Positions 17,803 to 28,100 of a DNA stretch of 64,000 bases are shown here, piece by piece. This DNA comes from Planctomycetaceae bacterium (GTDB lineage: Bacteria; Planctomycetota; Planctomycetia; Planctomycetales; Planctomycetaceae), in assembly GCA_024742875.1 (NCBI GenBank), contig JANSXP010000030.1, forward strand, positions 1 through 64,000. The letters run 5' to 3'. Both the position numbers and the translations under genes were made by a program. The notes beneath the pieces are model-generated. The model made no database searches. It had not been told where the DNA came from and worked only from the letters and a program-made list of their open reading frames with translations. Numbering within the stretch: the stretch's first letter is position 1; the number at the start of each line of letters is the position of its first letter.

Positions 17803-20766
17803 ATGTTCCGGCGCTGCTGGCACCTGCTGCCATTCCCCCTGCAATCTGTGGCCTGCTGCCGTGTTCTTCTCGTGAGTCTGGTTATCGTCGCGTTGGGCCG
17901 GTTTTCCAGCGACGCGACCGGACAGGTCACGCTGGAGGAACTTCCCGTGGCACCCGCTGCGCGGCGGTCCGTTGCCGATTACCTGATCACACCGCAGTCG
18001 TTTTCGGCAGGCGTGTATCGCAGCAAAGACGGACGTGACGTCGTTCTGGACAATGGGCTCATTCGACGGACGTTTCGGGTGACACCCAACGGCGCGTGCG
18101 TGGGCTTCACCAATCTGATGACCGGCCAGCAGATGCTGCGGTCCGTTCGCAGCGAAGCGGTGGTTACCATTGACGGCCGATCATGGCCGGTGGGTGGTCT
18201 GGTCGGTCAGCCCAGCCACGCGTACCTGACGGACTCTTGGCTGGATCAGATGACGGCAGACCCCAAAGCCATGCGGCTGACCGGGGTGCACGTGGGCCAG
18301 CCGACTGAGCGATTCGCCTGGGCAAGGCCGCGTCATGCGGCGCCTGATGTTGTCTGGCCGCCGCGTGGTGTGTCGCTGCGGATGGACTATGTCTTGCCGC
18401 CGGACGCGGAGAGGGGACTGCCGTCCGAGTTGGCCCGTGTTCCACAGTGGTCGGACAACTTCTCTGATCTGACTGGCTGGAAGACGAATGCCTCCTCGGT
18501 GCATCCGCGCGTCAGTTTCGAAAATGAAGGCAAGCCGGGCGAAATCTATGCCCCGCCCGGGGCGTTCTGTTTCGCCCAGCGTCCGCTTGCCGCAGATACC
18601 TCGCTGGTTGAAGTTCTCCTTCGTCCCGGCACAGACACCGCCACCAGTTGGGGGCCGGGGCTGGCTTGGGTGTTTGAAGGCGGCACCGTGAAGCTGAATC
18701 TTCGGCCCGGTGACCGGGGAGAGCACGGACTGTTTGAACTGCGGGTCAATGGACGCGAGCAGCTGGCTTCGCCCGCAGGATTTGCGGTCGCTGACGGGGG
18801 GCTGGACCTGAGCTGTCACTACCGGCTGCGACTGCGAATCGACGCCGATCATGTGGTGGCCGAAGCGGCCGCCGTCCGGGATGCGACGACTCTCAGGTGG
18901 ACAACCCTGTTTCGTATTTCGCGATCGTCCGGCTGGGGGCGATCGGTGGCCCTGCGAGTTGGCAAGATGGATCGGCAGGCAGGGGCCACTGATGACCCCC
19001 ATGGACTGGAAGGACTGGCGCGAATGCGGATCGAGTCCGCCGCCGCATGGGGCCCGCTGGATATGGCAGCGGTGCAGGCACACCGCCGGAGCCGGACTCT
19101 GCCGGCAGACTCGCCGCTCGTCAGCGTCCACTACGAGTTGTACGACGGCGTGCCCGTCATCAGCAAGTGGATCACCATTCGCAACAACGGCGAGAAGGAG
19201 ATCCTGCTGGACCGCTTCACGGGGGAGCAATTGGCCGTGGTTGAGCAGGACAGCTGGGTGGAGACACGGGACGGCGTCCCGCTGCCAGAGCCTCGCTATC
19301 TGCACGCGGAAACAGATTACTGCTTTGGCGGGATGAATGCAGAAAACGCCAATCGCCATGGGGTGCACTGGCGAGAGGATCCGCTGTATTCCTCGCAGGT
19401 TAACTGGGCGCGAAAGACCCCCTGTTTGCTGGTGTGCGAGCCGACGTATGGCCCGGCTCAGCGGATCGCACCGGGGGAGACGTTTGCGGGCTTCCGTGTG
19501 TTCGAACTCGTTTTCGCCAGCGAAGAGCGGGAGCATCAGGGGCTGGCGCGACGGAAAATGTATCGCACGATCGCGCCGTGGGTGACGGAAAATCCCATCA
19601 CCCATCATTTGCTCAGCAAGGACCCGCAAAAGGTGCGGGAAGCGATCGACAAAGCGGCTGATGTGGGGTTTGAAGCCATCATTCTGAGCTTCGGCAGTGG
19701 CTTCAACATGGAGAACACGGATCCGGAATTCTTGAAACAGTGGAAGTCTGTGGCGGACTACGCACAGCAGCGCGGAGTTGAACTGGGCTGTTATTCGCTG
19801 CTGTCTTCGCGCGGTGTTGCCGCCGAACATATGTCCGTACTGCCAGACGGGCAGAAGGCAACACACGGCCGCATTCCTTCGCTGGCATCACAGTGGGGGC
19901 AGAACTGGATCCGTACCGTCCGCGAGTTCTATCGGACCACCGGCTTTGCGCAGTTTGAAAACGACGGTCCCTGGCCGGGCGATATCGACATCACACCGCG
20001 GCCCCCCATTCAGCGAGGGATCGACGATTCCCGCTGGGCCCTGTGGCAGCAGAATAACCGACTCTACCGCGGACTGCGTCACGATGGTGTGTACATCAAT
20101 CAGCCCGACTTTCATTTTCTCAATGGCGGCAACAAGGGCACGATGGGATATCGGGAGGTCAACTGGTCGCTGCCACGTGCCCAGCAGGTGATCCACACCC
20201 GACAGAATATCTACGATGGCACGTGGACGCGGACCCCCAGTATGGGCTGGATGCACGTGCCGCTGACTCAGTACCACGGAGGCGGCGCTGCGGCAACCAT
20301 TGAACCGCTGCACGAACACCGTGATCACTATCGACGCATGCTGCAGTCGAATCTGGGGATGGGCGTGCAGGCCCATTATCGCGGGCCACGCCTTTACGAT
20401 ACGCCGGAAACGCGACAGACCGTGCGGGAGGTTGTGGACTGGTTTGTGCAGTACCGCGACATTCTGGAGTCCGACATCGTGCACGGTCGTCGGGCCGACG
20501 GACGGGCGATGGACTGGGTGCTGCATGCGAATTCGCAGCTGGAAAACTGCGGCATGCTGGTGGTCTACAACCCGCTCGATGAGGCGATGACGCGGACACT
20601 TCGCGTGAACTTGTACTACACGGGGCTGACAGAGACGGCGGTAGTAACCGACAGTCAGGGCGGCTCCACGCCACACCGCCTGGCCAGAGATTTCACCGTC
20701 GATCTGCCGGTATCCGTTCCGGCCGGGCAAATGGCGTGGTACCGGATTTCGCGTCCCCAAAGGTGA
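17803..20766 (+). CDS. Large secreted protein, putative glycoside hydrolase
   Basis: A 987-residue exported protein, signal peptide about residues 1-41. A beta-rich N-terminal half carries a stretch like the N-terminal domain of GH36-type alpha-galactosidases (S-V-H-Y-E-L-Y-D-G-V-P-V-I-S-K-W). A barrel-like region follows (D-V-G-F-E-A-I-I-L-S-F-G-S-G-F-N near residue 622, then Q-F-E-N-D-G-P-W-P-G-D). Many acidic residues could be catalytic; I cannot assign the pair. GH36-type or a related barrel family is the best guess. ATG 17803 was chosen for the signal peptide. The open frame extends upstream into the minisatellite. The gene follows the GH20 and symporter genes and probably serves the same substrate. 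Confidence 0.6.
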   Translation: MFRRCWHLLPFPLQSVACCRVLLVSLVIVALGRFSSDATGQVTLEELPVAPAARRSVADYLITPQSFSAGVYRSKDGRDVVLDNGLIRRTFRVTPNGACVGFTNLMTGQQMLRSVRSEAVVTIDGRSWPVGGLVGQPSHAYLTDSWLDQMTADPKAMRLTGVHVGQPTERFAWARPRHAAPDVVWPPRGVSLRMDYVLPPDAERGLPSELARVPQWSDNFSDLTGWKTNASSVHPRVSFENEGKPGEIYAPPGAFCFAQRPLAADTSLVEVLLRPGTDTATSWGPGLAWVFEGGTVKLNLRPGDRGEHGLFELRVNGREQLASPAGFAVADGGLDLSCHYRLRLRIDADHVVAEAAAVRDATTLRWTTLFRISRSSGWGRSVALRVGKMDRQAGATDDPHGLEGLARMRIESAAAWGPLDMAAVQAHRRSRTLPADSPLVSVHYELYDGVPVISKWITIRNNGEKEILLDRFTGEQLAVVEQDSWVETRDGVPLPEPRYLHAETDYCFGGMNAENANRHGVHWREDPLYSSQVNWARKTPCLLVCEPTYGPAQRIAPGETFAGFRVFELVFASEEREHQGLARRKMYRTIAPWVTENPITHHLLSKDPQKVREAIDKAADVGFEAIILSFGSGFNMENTDPEFLKQWKSVADYAQQRGVELGCYSLLSSRGVAAEHMSVLPDGQKATHGRIPSLASQWGQNWIRTVREFYRTTGFAQFENDGPWPGDIDITPRPPIQRGIDDSRWALWQQNNRLYRGLRHDGVYINQPDFHFLNGGNKGTMGYREVNWSLPRAQQVIHTRQNIYDGTWTRTPSMGWMHVPLTQYHGGGAAATIEPLHEHRDHYRRMLQSNLGMGVQAHYRGPRLYDTPETRQTVREVVDWFVQYRDILESDIVHGRRADGRAMDWVLHANSQLENCGMLVVYNPLDEAMTRTLRVNLYYTGLTETAVVTDSQGGSTPHRLARDFTVDLPVSVPAGQMAWYRISRPQR

Positions 20767-20809
20767 GCCAGCAGCAGCGGTCCGGCTGTGCGTTCGGCCA
20801 TGGCTTTTG

Positions 20810-21157
20810 CTAGTAGAGTGTCGCTTCCGGATAGTTTGTGGTCATGACGCGCCTCCGCAGCACGGCCAGCGTGATTAGGTTGATCAGTTTCAGCCAGATC
20901 AGCCAGGAGCTTTGCTGCCACGCTTCCTGCAGGTCGGTCAGGCCAAACGTCGCAAAGGCGAAAGCGTAGCCGACTTCCAGGCGAGAGGGCCTGCCGGCGA
21001 CCGAATGCTGGCGGCCTCGCTGCCAGACAAGCCCAGCGAACACAAACCAGGCAAGCCCCTCACTGACGTTGAACCAGTGGTAGATCTGGTCAAACACAGA
21101 ATATGGCGGTGCAAATTCCCACCACGTGCGAACAAACAAAATCTCTGCGATGTCCAT
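20810..21157 (-). CDS. Small integral membrane protein
   Basis: A 115-residue protein, very rich in aromatic residues, with three hydrophobic segments: about residues 36-45 (L-A-W-F-V-F-A-G-L-V), 65-80 (Y-A-F-A-F-A-T-F-G) and 86-98 (W-L-I-W-L-K-L-I-N-L-I-T-L). The family was not recognised. ATG 21157 was chosen because the upstream extension in the same frame is basic and unlike a membrane protein. It lies between the glycosidase gene and the M48 protease gene with no clear functional tie. Confidence 0.7.
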   Translation of the reverse strand: MDIAEILFVRTWWEFAPPYSVFDQIYHWFNVSEGLAWFVFAGLVWQRGRQHSVAGRPSRLEVGYAFAFATFGLTDLQEAWQQSSWLIWLKLINLITLAVLRRRVMTTNYPEATLY

Positions 21158-21305
21158 ATGCTGCCCCGTCGCCAGTCGATGCGACGAGAAACGTGATACG
21201 GACGTGGTGCTCCGCCGCAAAATACGGGTGGGAAGAAAAAAGTCGAGACGCGCTCGGTCCGTTTCTCCACGGTGGGGGGCTCCACTTGAGCCTGTCACCG
21301 GCCGC

Positions 21306-23153
21306 TCAGACGTCCGGCGTGCTGATGGTTTTCTGGGCTTCTTTGGCGGTCAGGTAGCGGCCATAGTAGTGCTGCAGCGCCTGCAGGAAGTTCTGCTGCT
21401 CTTTCCCCATGCGCGAAACCTTGATCTTCTGCGGGCCCTGAGACGACGTGCTGATTGTCAGCAGTGCTTCGTTCAGCTCGCAGTTCGTGACATCGGACCA
21501 GGGAATCTCACCTGGCAGCTTGCCGCCCTGCAGACCATCCATGTCCAGCACGTAATCGCCGTCTTTGGAGGCAAACGTGACCGCAGGAAAATGCTTCAGG
21601 ACGATTTCGCGTTCGCGCGGTGTGGAGGGCAGGTAGCGGTAGCAGAGCGTCTGCTCGTGGAATTCGCGGAACTGCCGTTCATAGTCATCCCACTGATTTT
21701 TCTCCACGTCGACCGCGTTGCGAACGTTCTCAAACCAGACGCCGTCGGCCGTTTCGGTCAGCATGTCTTTGGCGGTTTCGGGCGTTAGCGTCACGCCCAG
21801 CGCGGCGAGTCGATCGATGGTAGCCGGATGAGCGTCAAACGGGTGTGAAGTCTCCATGTGCCCGATGTCGACTTCGCTGTTGGCGAACTTCTGAGCGAAG
21901 TCGGGAAAGCCGGTGCGGATTTTTTCGGAGATGTCACTGATGGCCGACGTATCTTCCTGCTCAAACAGATCTTTCTCGATCTCACCGCGATACTGGGAGA
22001 AGGCGATGATGCGAACCAGCGCTGAAGCAAATTCCCGTGGTGACGTCACGCGGGCCGCGATTTCGTCCGCCCGAAACTCGCGTTCTTTGCTGAGCTTGCC
22101 CAATGAGAGCTCAAACAGGGCACGAAAGCACAGCATAAACTGATACACGGGCGCTGTAATGCCGCCTTCGCTGAGGGCGTGCAGATAGGTGTTGTAGCGA
22201 GCCAGCAGCGGTCCGATTTTTCGGGAGTAGAGCGTGTCGTTACCGCTGAAGTGGGCCATTTCGTGAGCCATCACCGCGTCGGCCTGAGAGCCGTTGAGCT
22301 GTCGCAGCAGCGACAGACTGACAAACAGCGTTCGCCCCTCAAATTTGAGGTCGCCCACGAATACGGGCTGTTCTGTCACGAAGAAACTGTCGTCAATGCC
22401 ACCGATAATCTGATCGGGAGGCTCGGTGCCCACTTCATCACACACTCCTTCCAGGTCGCGCCACAATTCGTCTGCCTGATCGCGTTCAATAGCCACGCCC
22501 TGAATGTGGAAGTCGGTATTGGGCCGCGTGAAGATGGCCTTGAGAATGATGCCGACAGCCGCAATCGCCAGCACGGCAACCAGCAGGATCAGCTTGACGA
22601 TGTAGATCTCAAACCACAGTGCTGTGACCCAGAACGACATGGCGACCAGCAGTGCGGCCTGGCCGATCACCTGCACGGCGCCAATGATTCTCAGCAGATG
22701 CCAGCTTAAAGACAGCGACGTGTACTGGGCGCTTTGCGACCGCAGGGAAATGGGGATCGAGACGGCGGCAAACAGGAAAGCGCCCAGCGCCAGTGCCATG
22801 CACGTGGCGGCAATCCGCTTCATCCAGCGGAAGGTGGCGTAGTGAAACACCAGTTCGCTGTCCAGCTGTTGCGCAAAGTCCGGTTCGTCGACCAGCAGCT
22901 GGGAAACGCGAAATTCTTCGATGTTTCGCAGCGCTTCGGTGCGCTGCTCGGCGGTCAGATCTTTATCCGCACGGATCTGCTGCTGCAGGGCCTGTTGAAA
23001 ATTGCCGTCAAACGAGTTCTCCGCATGTGAGAAGAACAGATAGCCCAGCACGGGAAACAAAAAGACCCACAGGGCGGGAATAAAAAACGTCCTGGCAAAT
23101 CCCAGTTTCGTCAGATCATTCTGTTCGGTGGTGTCGTCGGATTCGTGGGACAT
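21306..23153 (-). CDS. Membrane-anchored M48 family metalloprotease
   Basis: A 615-residue zinc protease. The N-terminal 210 residues hold about four hydrophobic segments, with polar stretches between the first and second (residues 45-110). The catalytic H-E-M-A-H motif is at residues 297-301, and the third ligand is probably in E-F-R-A-D-E, the usual M48 position. HtpX and Ste24-type relatives cleave misfolded membrane proteins. The C-terminal 200 residues, ending in a Q-K-I-K-V-S-R-M-G-K-E-Q-Q segment, are outside the protease core and not recognised. Its 5' end overlaps the end of the acyltransferase-like gene by 43 bases on the same strand, suggesting an operon. Confidence 0.9.
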   Translation of the reverse strand: MSHESDDTTEQNDLTKLGFARTFFIPALWVFLFPVLGYLFFSHAENSFDGNFQQALQQQIRADKDLTAEQRTEALRNIEEFRVSQLLVDEPDFAQQLDSELVFHYATFRWMKRIAATCMALALGAFLFAAVSIPISLRSQSAQYTSLSLSWHLLRIIGAVQVIGQAALLVAMSFWVTALWFEIYIVKLILLVAVLAIAAVGIILKAIFTRPNTDFHIQGVAIERDQADELWRDLEGVCDEVGTEPPDQIIGGIDDSFFVTEQPVFVGDLKFEGRTLFVSLSLLRQLNGSQADAVMAHEMAHFSGNDTLYSRKIGPLLARYNTYLHALSEGGITAPVYQFMLCFRALFELSLGKLSKEREFRADEIAARVTSPREFASALVRIIAFSQYRGEIEKDLFEQEDTSAISDISEKIRTGFPDFAQKFANSEVDIGHMETSHPFDAHPATIDRLAALGVTLTPETAKDMLTETADGVWFENVRNAVDVEKNQWDDYERQFREFHEQTLCYRYLPSTPREREIVLKHFPAVTFASKDGDYVLDMDGLQGGKLPGEIPWSDVTNCELNEALLTISTSSQGPQKIKVSRMGKEQQNFLQALQHYYGRYLTAKEAQKTISTPDV

Positions 23154-24655
23154 CGCTTTGTCTGTCTGTCAAAGGGCGGTCGTCGGCTGGACCTTAAGTT
23201 TACAGCAGCCGCCTCGCAGAGCAAACGCAGCGGACCGTCATCCACCCGACCGGTCTGCCCCACATGCCTGTGCTGTCGCAACAGCCATCCCACTGTTGGA
23301 GCGATCGGGCAGGTTTCTGCCAGCACCCACCGCTCGATTCGCACACGAAAGCCGGCTCTGGCGATCGCGGTCGTGAGGCCGCAGACGACAAATGCCATTA
23401 CCAGTGATCCACAGATGGCTGCGGCGGCGGACCGGGACGAAGCGTAGCTGCGGATAGTTCCGCCTGTCCCTGTCAGCGACATCACGGACAGCAGGATCGG
23501 GTGCATCAGGTAGGCGATAAGCGGGTTGGCGCCCGCCGAAACCACGGGCTTCGCCCAGACCGTCCACTGGCGCATGTCGATAATCGCATACAGCACAGCC
23601 CACGTGAGCACGGCCAGAGAACTGCACCAGAAACACCAGGTAGGGGTGGCGGCAATCTTGTTGACGCCCGCCACCGCATCCGTCATGGCGCCTGCCAGAA
23701 AAAGCAGCGTCGCGTAGCCGAGCGCCCAGCGAATTCGGTCACCGCCCGGGGCAACATCCGAGTCCTGCTTCAAAATCGTGCCCAGCAGCACGCCGCAGAT
23801 TACGACCGCCGGCAGGGATCCGAGCTGACTGCCGAGCGATACATACTGGTCGACGTACTCCACCGCCGTTCGCAGCACATCGGGGACGGGCCGCAGCGGT
23901 GTCAGCCAGGGCTTGTCGTCCAGCCGAACAAAGAACCCGCCCAGACCGGCCACCACAAAGTTGGCCATCAGCAGGCCGCCGGCCATGGCCAGCCACTCGC
24001 GCCGTTTTCCGATCAGCAGATAAATTACGCCGGCCGTCAGGTAGGCCCAGCCGATCAAACCAAGAATGCCCCACCACTGGGTCTGCAGCCACGTCCAGTC
24101 CTGCACTTCCCCACGAAAGGCAACTGTTGTGGTGACCGGATCGCGGCGATAGACGGCGAAAAGCACAATCAGTCCCGTCAGGCCAGCGGCGCGGAGGGTC
24201 AGGAGTATGGTGCGGCGTCGCCCGGCGGTCTTCGGGCCGACGCACCATGTGCAGAGAATACACAGATAACACAGCAAGCCCCACAGGGCGGGGGACAGAC
24301 TGGTGATGGCCGCGCGATTCACGCCCACCAGCCCCATCAGGAGCAGGCCGCCGGTCCGCTGCAACACGTGCAGGAAGATGGTGCTGTAAGACTGTCCTCG
24401 CCGGCGGGCCGTTTCGACGGCCAGTGGCAGGGAGACGCCCACAATGAACAGGAAGAACGGAAACACAATGTCCGCCAGCGTCATGCCGTCGGCATCGGAT
24501 GGCTGGATGTGCAGCATCCACGCGGGCGCCGCAGGGCCCAGATCGTTGACGAACACCATCAGCAGGATGGTGAGTCCCCGCAACACATCAACGGAGACAA
24601 TTCTCTGTGGGCGGTCGGTGCCTGAGTTCACACTGTTTTGGGTTTTCTCGCTCAT
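23111..24655 (-). CDS. HGSNAT-like membrane acyltransferase (DUF5009 type)
   Basis: A 514-residue membrane protein with about 11 hydrophobic segments, resembling heparan-alpha-glucosaminide N-acetyltransferase. The family opening S-V-D-V-L-R-G-L-T-I-L-L-M-V-F-V-N-D is at residues 21-38, and D-I-V-F-P-F-F-L-F-I-V-G-V-S near residue 63. A-N-P-L-I-A-Y-L-M-H-P lies near the C-terminus. Such proteins acetylate glucosamine across a membrane in animal lysosomes; the bacterial role is unproved. The last 60 residues are basic and cysteine-rich and run 43 bases into the protease gene, so the true end may be extended by mutation. Neighbourhood to GH20 genes suits an amino-sugar role. Confidence 0.85.
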   Translation of the reverse strand: MSEKTQNSVNSGTDRPQRIVSVDVLRGLTILLMVFVNDLGPAAPAWMLHIQPSDADGMTLADIVFPFFLFIVGVSLPLAVETARRRGQSYSTIFLHVLQRTGGLLLMGLVGVNRAAITSLSPALWGLLCYLCILCTWCVGPKTAGRRRTILLTLRAAGLTGLIVLFAVYRRDPVTTTVAFRGEVQDWTWLQTQWWGILGLIGWAYLTAGVIYLLIGKRREWLAMAGGLLMANFVVAGLGGFFVRLDDKPWLTPLRPVPDVLRTAVEYVDQYVSLGSQLGSLPAVVICGVLLGTILKQDSDVAPGGDRIRWALGYATLLFLAGAMTDAVAGVNKIAATPTWCFWCSSLAVLTWAVLYAIIDMRQWTVWAKPVVSAGANPLIAYLMHPILLSVMSLTGTGGTIRSYASSRSAAAAICGSLVMAFVVCGLTTAIARAGFRVRIERWVLAETCPIAPTVGWLLRQHRHVGQTGRVDDGPLRLLCEAAAVNLRSSRRPPFDRQTKRCPTNPTTPPNRMI

Positions 24656-24902
24656 GAGCTCAGCTTAAATCCGCGCAGGCGGAATGCAAAATGCGAAAAC
24701 CCAGACGGCAGATTATCGAAAGTCGTCAGGACCGGCGTGCGGCCCTTCTTCGACCACCGTGTCTTTGCGACAATCCCGTCCGCCCTTCCGCCACAAAATT
24801 GGACTTTCACGGCACGTCGGTTACGATCCGACCGCAGACACATCTCAGAAGATCCCATGAAGGGTGATCCAGCGGAGCGAACCGCGCAGCAGGTCACCCT
24901 CC

Positions 24903-25118
24903 ATGCAGCATTCTGACGCTTCTTTAGAGTTCTGGACGCGTGAAGACGATCAGGCGGTCTTCGAAATGGTCGTGCACCGCGCTGCTGACGGCATTCGCAG
25001 CATCGAATTTCGCGACGTCAGCCTGGCCGAATTCAGTCTCCGGGTGCTCAGCGACAGCGCTGTGGACTACCTCGATCCGTTCACTGGCCGCGTGATGCGG
25101 CTGCGGTGGGATTCCTGA
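24903..25118 (+). CDS. Small hypothetical protein
   Basis: A 71-residue, acidic, soluble protein with a well-behaved composition (F-W-T-R-E-D-D-Q-A-V-F-E-M-V-V, then R-S-I-E-F-R-D-V-S-L-A-E-F). No family or signal peptide was recognised. ATG 24903 is favoured; GTG 24864 in the same frame is possible. It is flanked by a divergent and a convergent gene and so is transcribed alone. Confidence 0.55.
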   Translation: MQHSDASLEFWTREDDQAVFEMVVHRAADGIRSIEFRDVSLAEFSLRVLSDSAVDYLDPFTGRVMRLRWDS

Positions 25119-25174
25119 TGTCACGCATGGGCACGGCGTTGGTCGGCGGACCGTCGCGTCTGCCCCACAATGGG

Positions 25175-28100
25175 CTAGGGCAGGGATTCGGCTTTCAACT
25201 GCTGCAGACGCTGGGGGCCGCCGTCGTGGATCTCCATCAGGAAACGGGCGATGTCCAGAAACTGTTCGCGACTGGACAACTGGTTGGCCAGTCCCACCGG
25301 CATCGCCGAGGTCTTTGACGGGATTGTGTCATCGATGGAGTCGGTGGCAATCGTGATGTGTTTGCCGGCCGCAGGTTCACGCAGGGTGAGCTGCCCCTGC
25401 TTTTCGTGGAGCCTGTAGCCGGTAATCACCAGTCCCTCGTCGGTAATGACGCTGATCTGTTCAAAGCCCTGGCGAATGAACTTCGACGGCTGCAGCACCG
25501 ACTCGATTAGAAACTCGTCCGAAACGCCGTCCCGCTTCGAGGCCAGGTCAGGCCCCAGGCGTTCGCCCTGGGCGGGGTCGTGACATTTGGCGCACGAAAT
25601 GGCGGGGCTGTAAAAGAGCGCCGCGCCGCGACGCGCGTTGCCGGACTGCCGCGCGCTGACGGCCAGTTCTGACAGATCGGCAGCGGCCAGTCGCTCGGCC
25701 AGCGACTGCACTTTGGGTTCGCTGCCCGTCAGTCCCCGGAGCGACAGTTCATGGATCGACCAGTACTTGTTGCTTACGTGCCCGGTCTGCGTGATCTTCA
25801 GAAAACGGGTGGGCGCGGGCAGTGACAGCTCGATCGTGGTGATGGGATTGTCGCCGCGTCCTTCCGCCATGGTGTCTGTCCATGATTCGCCGTCGAGGGA
25901 TGTCTGCACCTGGTAGCCACGGGGATAATCAAGGTCGGACCCCTGAGTGTTCAGCGTCAGTGAGGCGACGTGGACCGGCTCCGGCAGTTCGATGGTCAGC
26001 CACATGCCGGGAACCTGCGGTGTGCCGGTGTCCCAGCGGGACCCTGGATTGTCGTCAATCGCGTTTCCGATTTTGTCGTTGCCATGACTGGCCGACAGTT
26101 TCCAGTTGCGCCGCAGTTCGGGAGGATCGAACGGCTGCAGTTCCGCCAGAGTCCACGGTCCCACACGATCGGCGGAGGCCGCACGAATGGCCGACACGTC
26201 GCTGGCTTCAATCAGCGGCGCGCGATTGTCCCAGCTGTTGCGGACGTAGGTGGCGACATCGGCGATCCACTGGTCGGTATTGGCTCCCATCGGCAGCATC
26301 AGTCCGCCCGCGTAGGTCGTTTCATCCACCGGACCAATCAGCCCGTTCAGCAGGATGCGGGTCAGCCGTTCCCGATGACCATTGACTCGTGCGGAACCGG
26401 CCAGAGCGGGAGCCAGACGCAGGCCGTGTCCATCCGGGCTGGGCAGCCCTTTGCCATCAGCACCATGGCAGTTGATGCACAAAGTCGTGTAGATGGCCTT
26501 GCCGCGGACGACGGATTCCGCCAGCAGTTTGTTGCGTCGCTGCAGTTCCTGCAGACGCTTTTGTTCGGCCATCATGGCCTCGCGTCGAGACTTAACCTGT
26601 GCGGCAATGCGACCAACCGAATCGCTGGCCGCCGGAGCTTCCACGAGGGCCGCCGTGAGGTGCTCCGCCTCGGGATGCAGACCACGACTGAGCGACAGCA
26701 CGCCCTGGATCAAAACGTTGGGGTCGGCGTCATCGGCCAGGGCGACCAGCGCCGAGTCATACGAGCGATTGGTGGCCATGTCGGCTTCACACAGGCGAAG
26801 GGCGGCCGCACGCACGCGTCCGTCAGCATCATGCAGGGCAGCGGTCAGCAGCTGCGCGCTGACGGCGGACAGTCCCTCCAGGGTCCACAGTGCGTGCAGT
26901 CGAGCCAGCGGGTTTTCGTGCGTGGCCGCCATGTCTTTCAGCGCCGGGACCACCGACCTGTCACCGTGCAGCACGATCAGTTTTTGCGCTTCGCTCCGCC
27001 ACCAGCCGTTGGGGTGCGACAGATGGGCGATCAGTTCAGCCGGGGTTTCGTCCAGCATTCGTGGCTGGGGGCCACGCTGTGTGGATTCGTGATCAACGCG
27101 GAAGATCCGGCCGCGGCCAATGTTGCGATCGAGCTCGTATTCCTGCACCACTTCCCGCAGGTACGATCCTTCGCGGACCCAGTTGCCTTCCTGGATGATG
27201 CCGCGATACATGTCCACAATGTACAAACAGCCGTCCGGCCCTGTCGCGCTGTTGACAGGGCGAAAGTTGGGATCCGTGGAACGGATGAATTCGGCCTGCT
27301 CGTACGCGTTGCTGACCTGAATGCGGCCTTCATCGTTGGTGACGTGGGCGCGACGAATCAGCCGTCCCACTGGTTCGCAGATGATCAGATCGCCATAGAG
27401 GTCACTCGCCATGCGGTCACCCCGGAAAATCGACTGACCGCAGCTCGCCGTGAAACGATTCAGGGAATTGTCTTCCCGCAGACGTCCACGGCCACCCTGT
27501 GTGTCGGGCACGTCATCGATGGGGAAGACTTCGCGGAAGTTGTCCGCCTGCTCGCCGGGCAGTGACAGCTGGCCGTAGATGATCGGCCGCTGAAAATCGG
27601 TGGCCGGATTCTCGCCGCCCGCGCTGGAGTAAAAAATTCGGCCTTCGTCATCATGCGTCAGCCCCCACTGTCCGGCGCCATGAGGCAATGGCTCACGAAT
27701 GATCTGACCGCCGGTGAATCGATAGCGATGGCGGGAGTACGTCGTGTACATCCAGTTGTCGATATTCCAGATCAGTCCGCTGGGCTGATGTTCCAGGTTG
27801 CCGCCTCGCGGTCCGCCTTCGTGCCAGAGTTCGATTTTGTCCGCCACTCCGTCGTCGTCGGTGTCCTGGTAGCTTTTCAGATCAAGCGTGTTGGTCTCGC
27901 GAATGATGACACGGTCCAGCAGCGGCAGGACCATGCGGGGCAGCGACAGGTTGTCGGCAAAGACTGTGTGCCGATCGTAGATGCCGTCGTTGTCTGTGTC
28001 TTCATGACGGGACACGCGACTGACTGGCTGCAGCTGATTTTTGCCGTCAATCTCCTGCATGTACGTCCGCATTTCGATCACGTACAGCCGACCGTTCCCG

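Noticed and set aside
17540-17803. 87-codon frame through the minisatellite
   Set aside because: Its content is simply translated repeat plus basic low-complexity sequence; although its stop overlaps the glycosidase start, no ribosome-binding site or family supports it.
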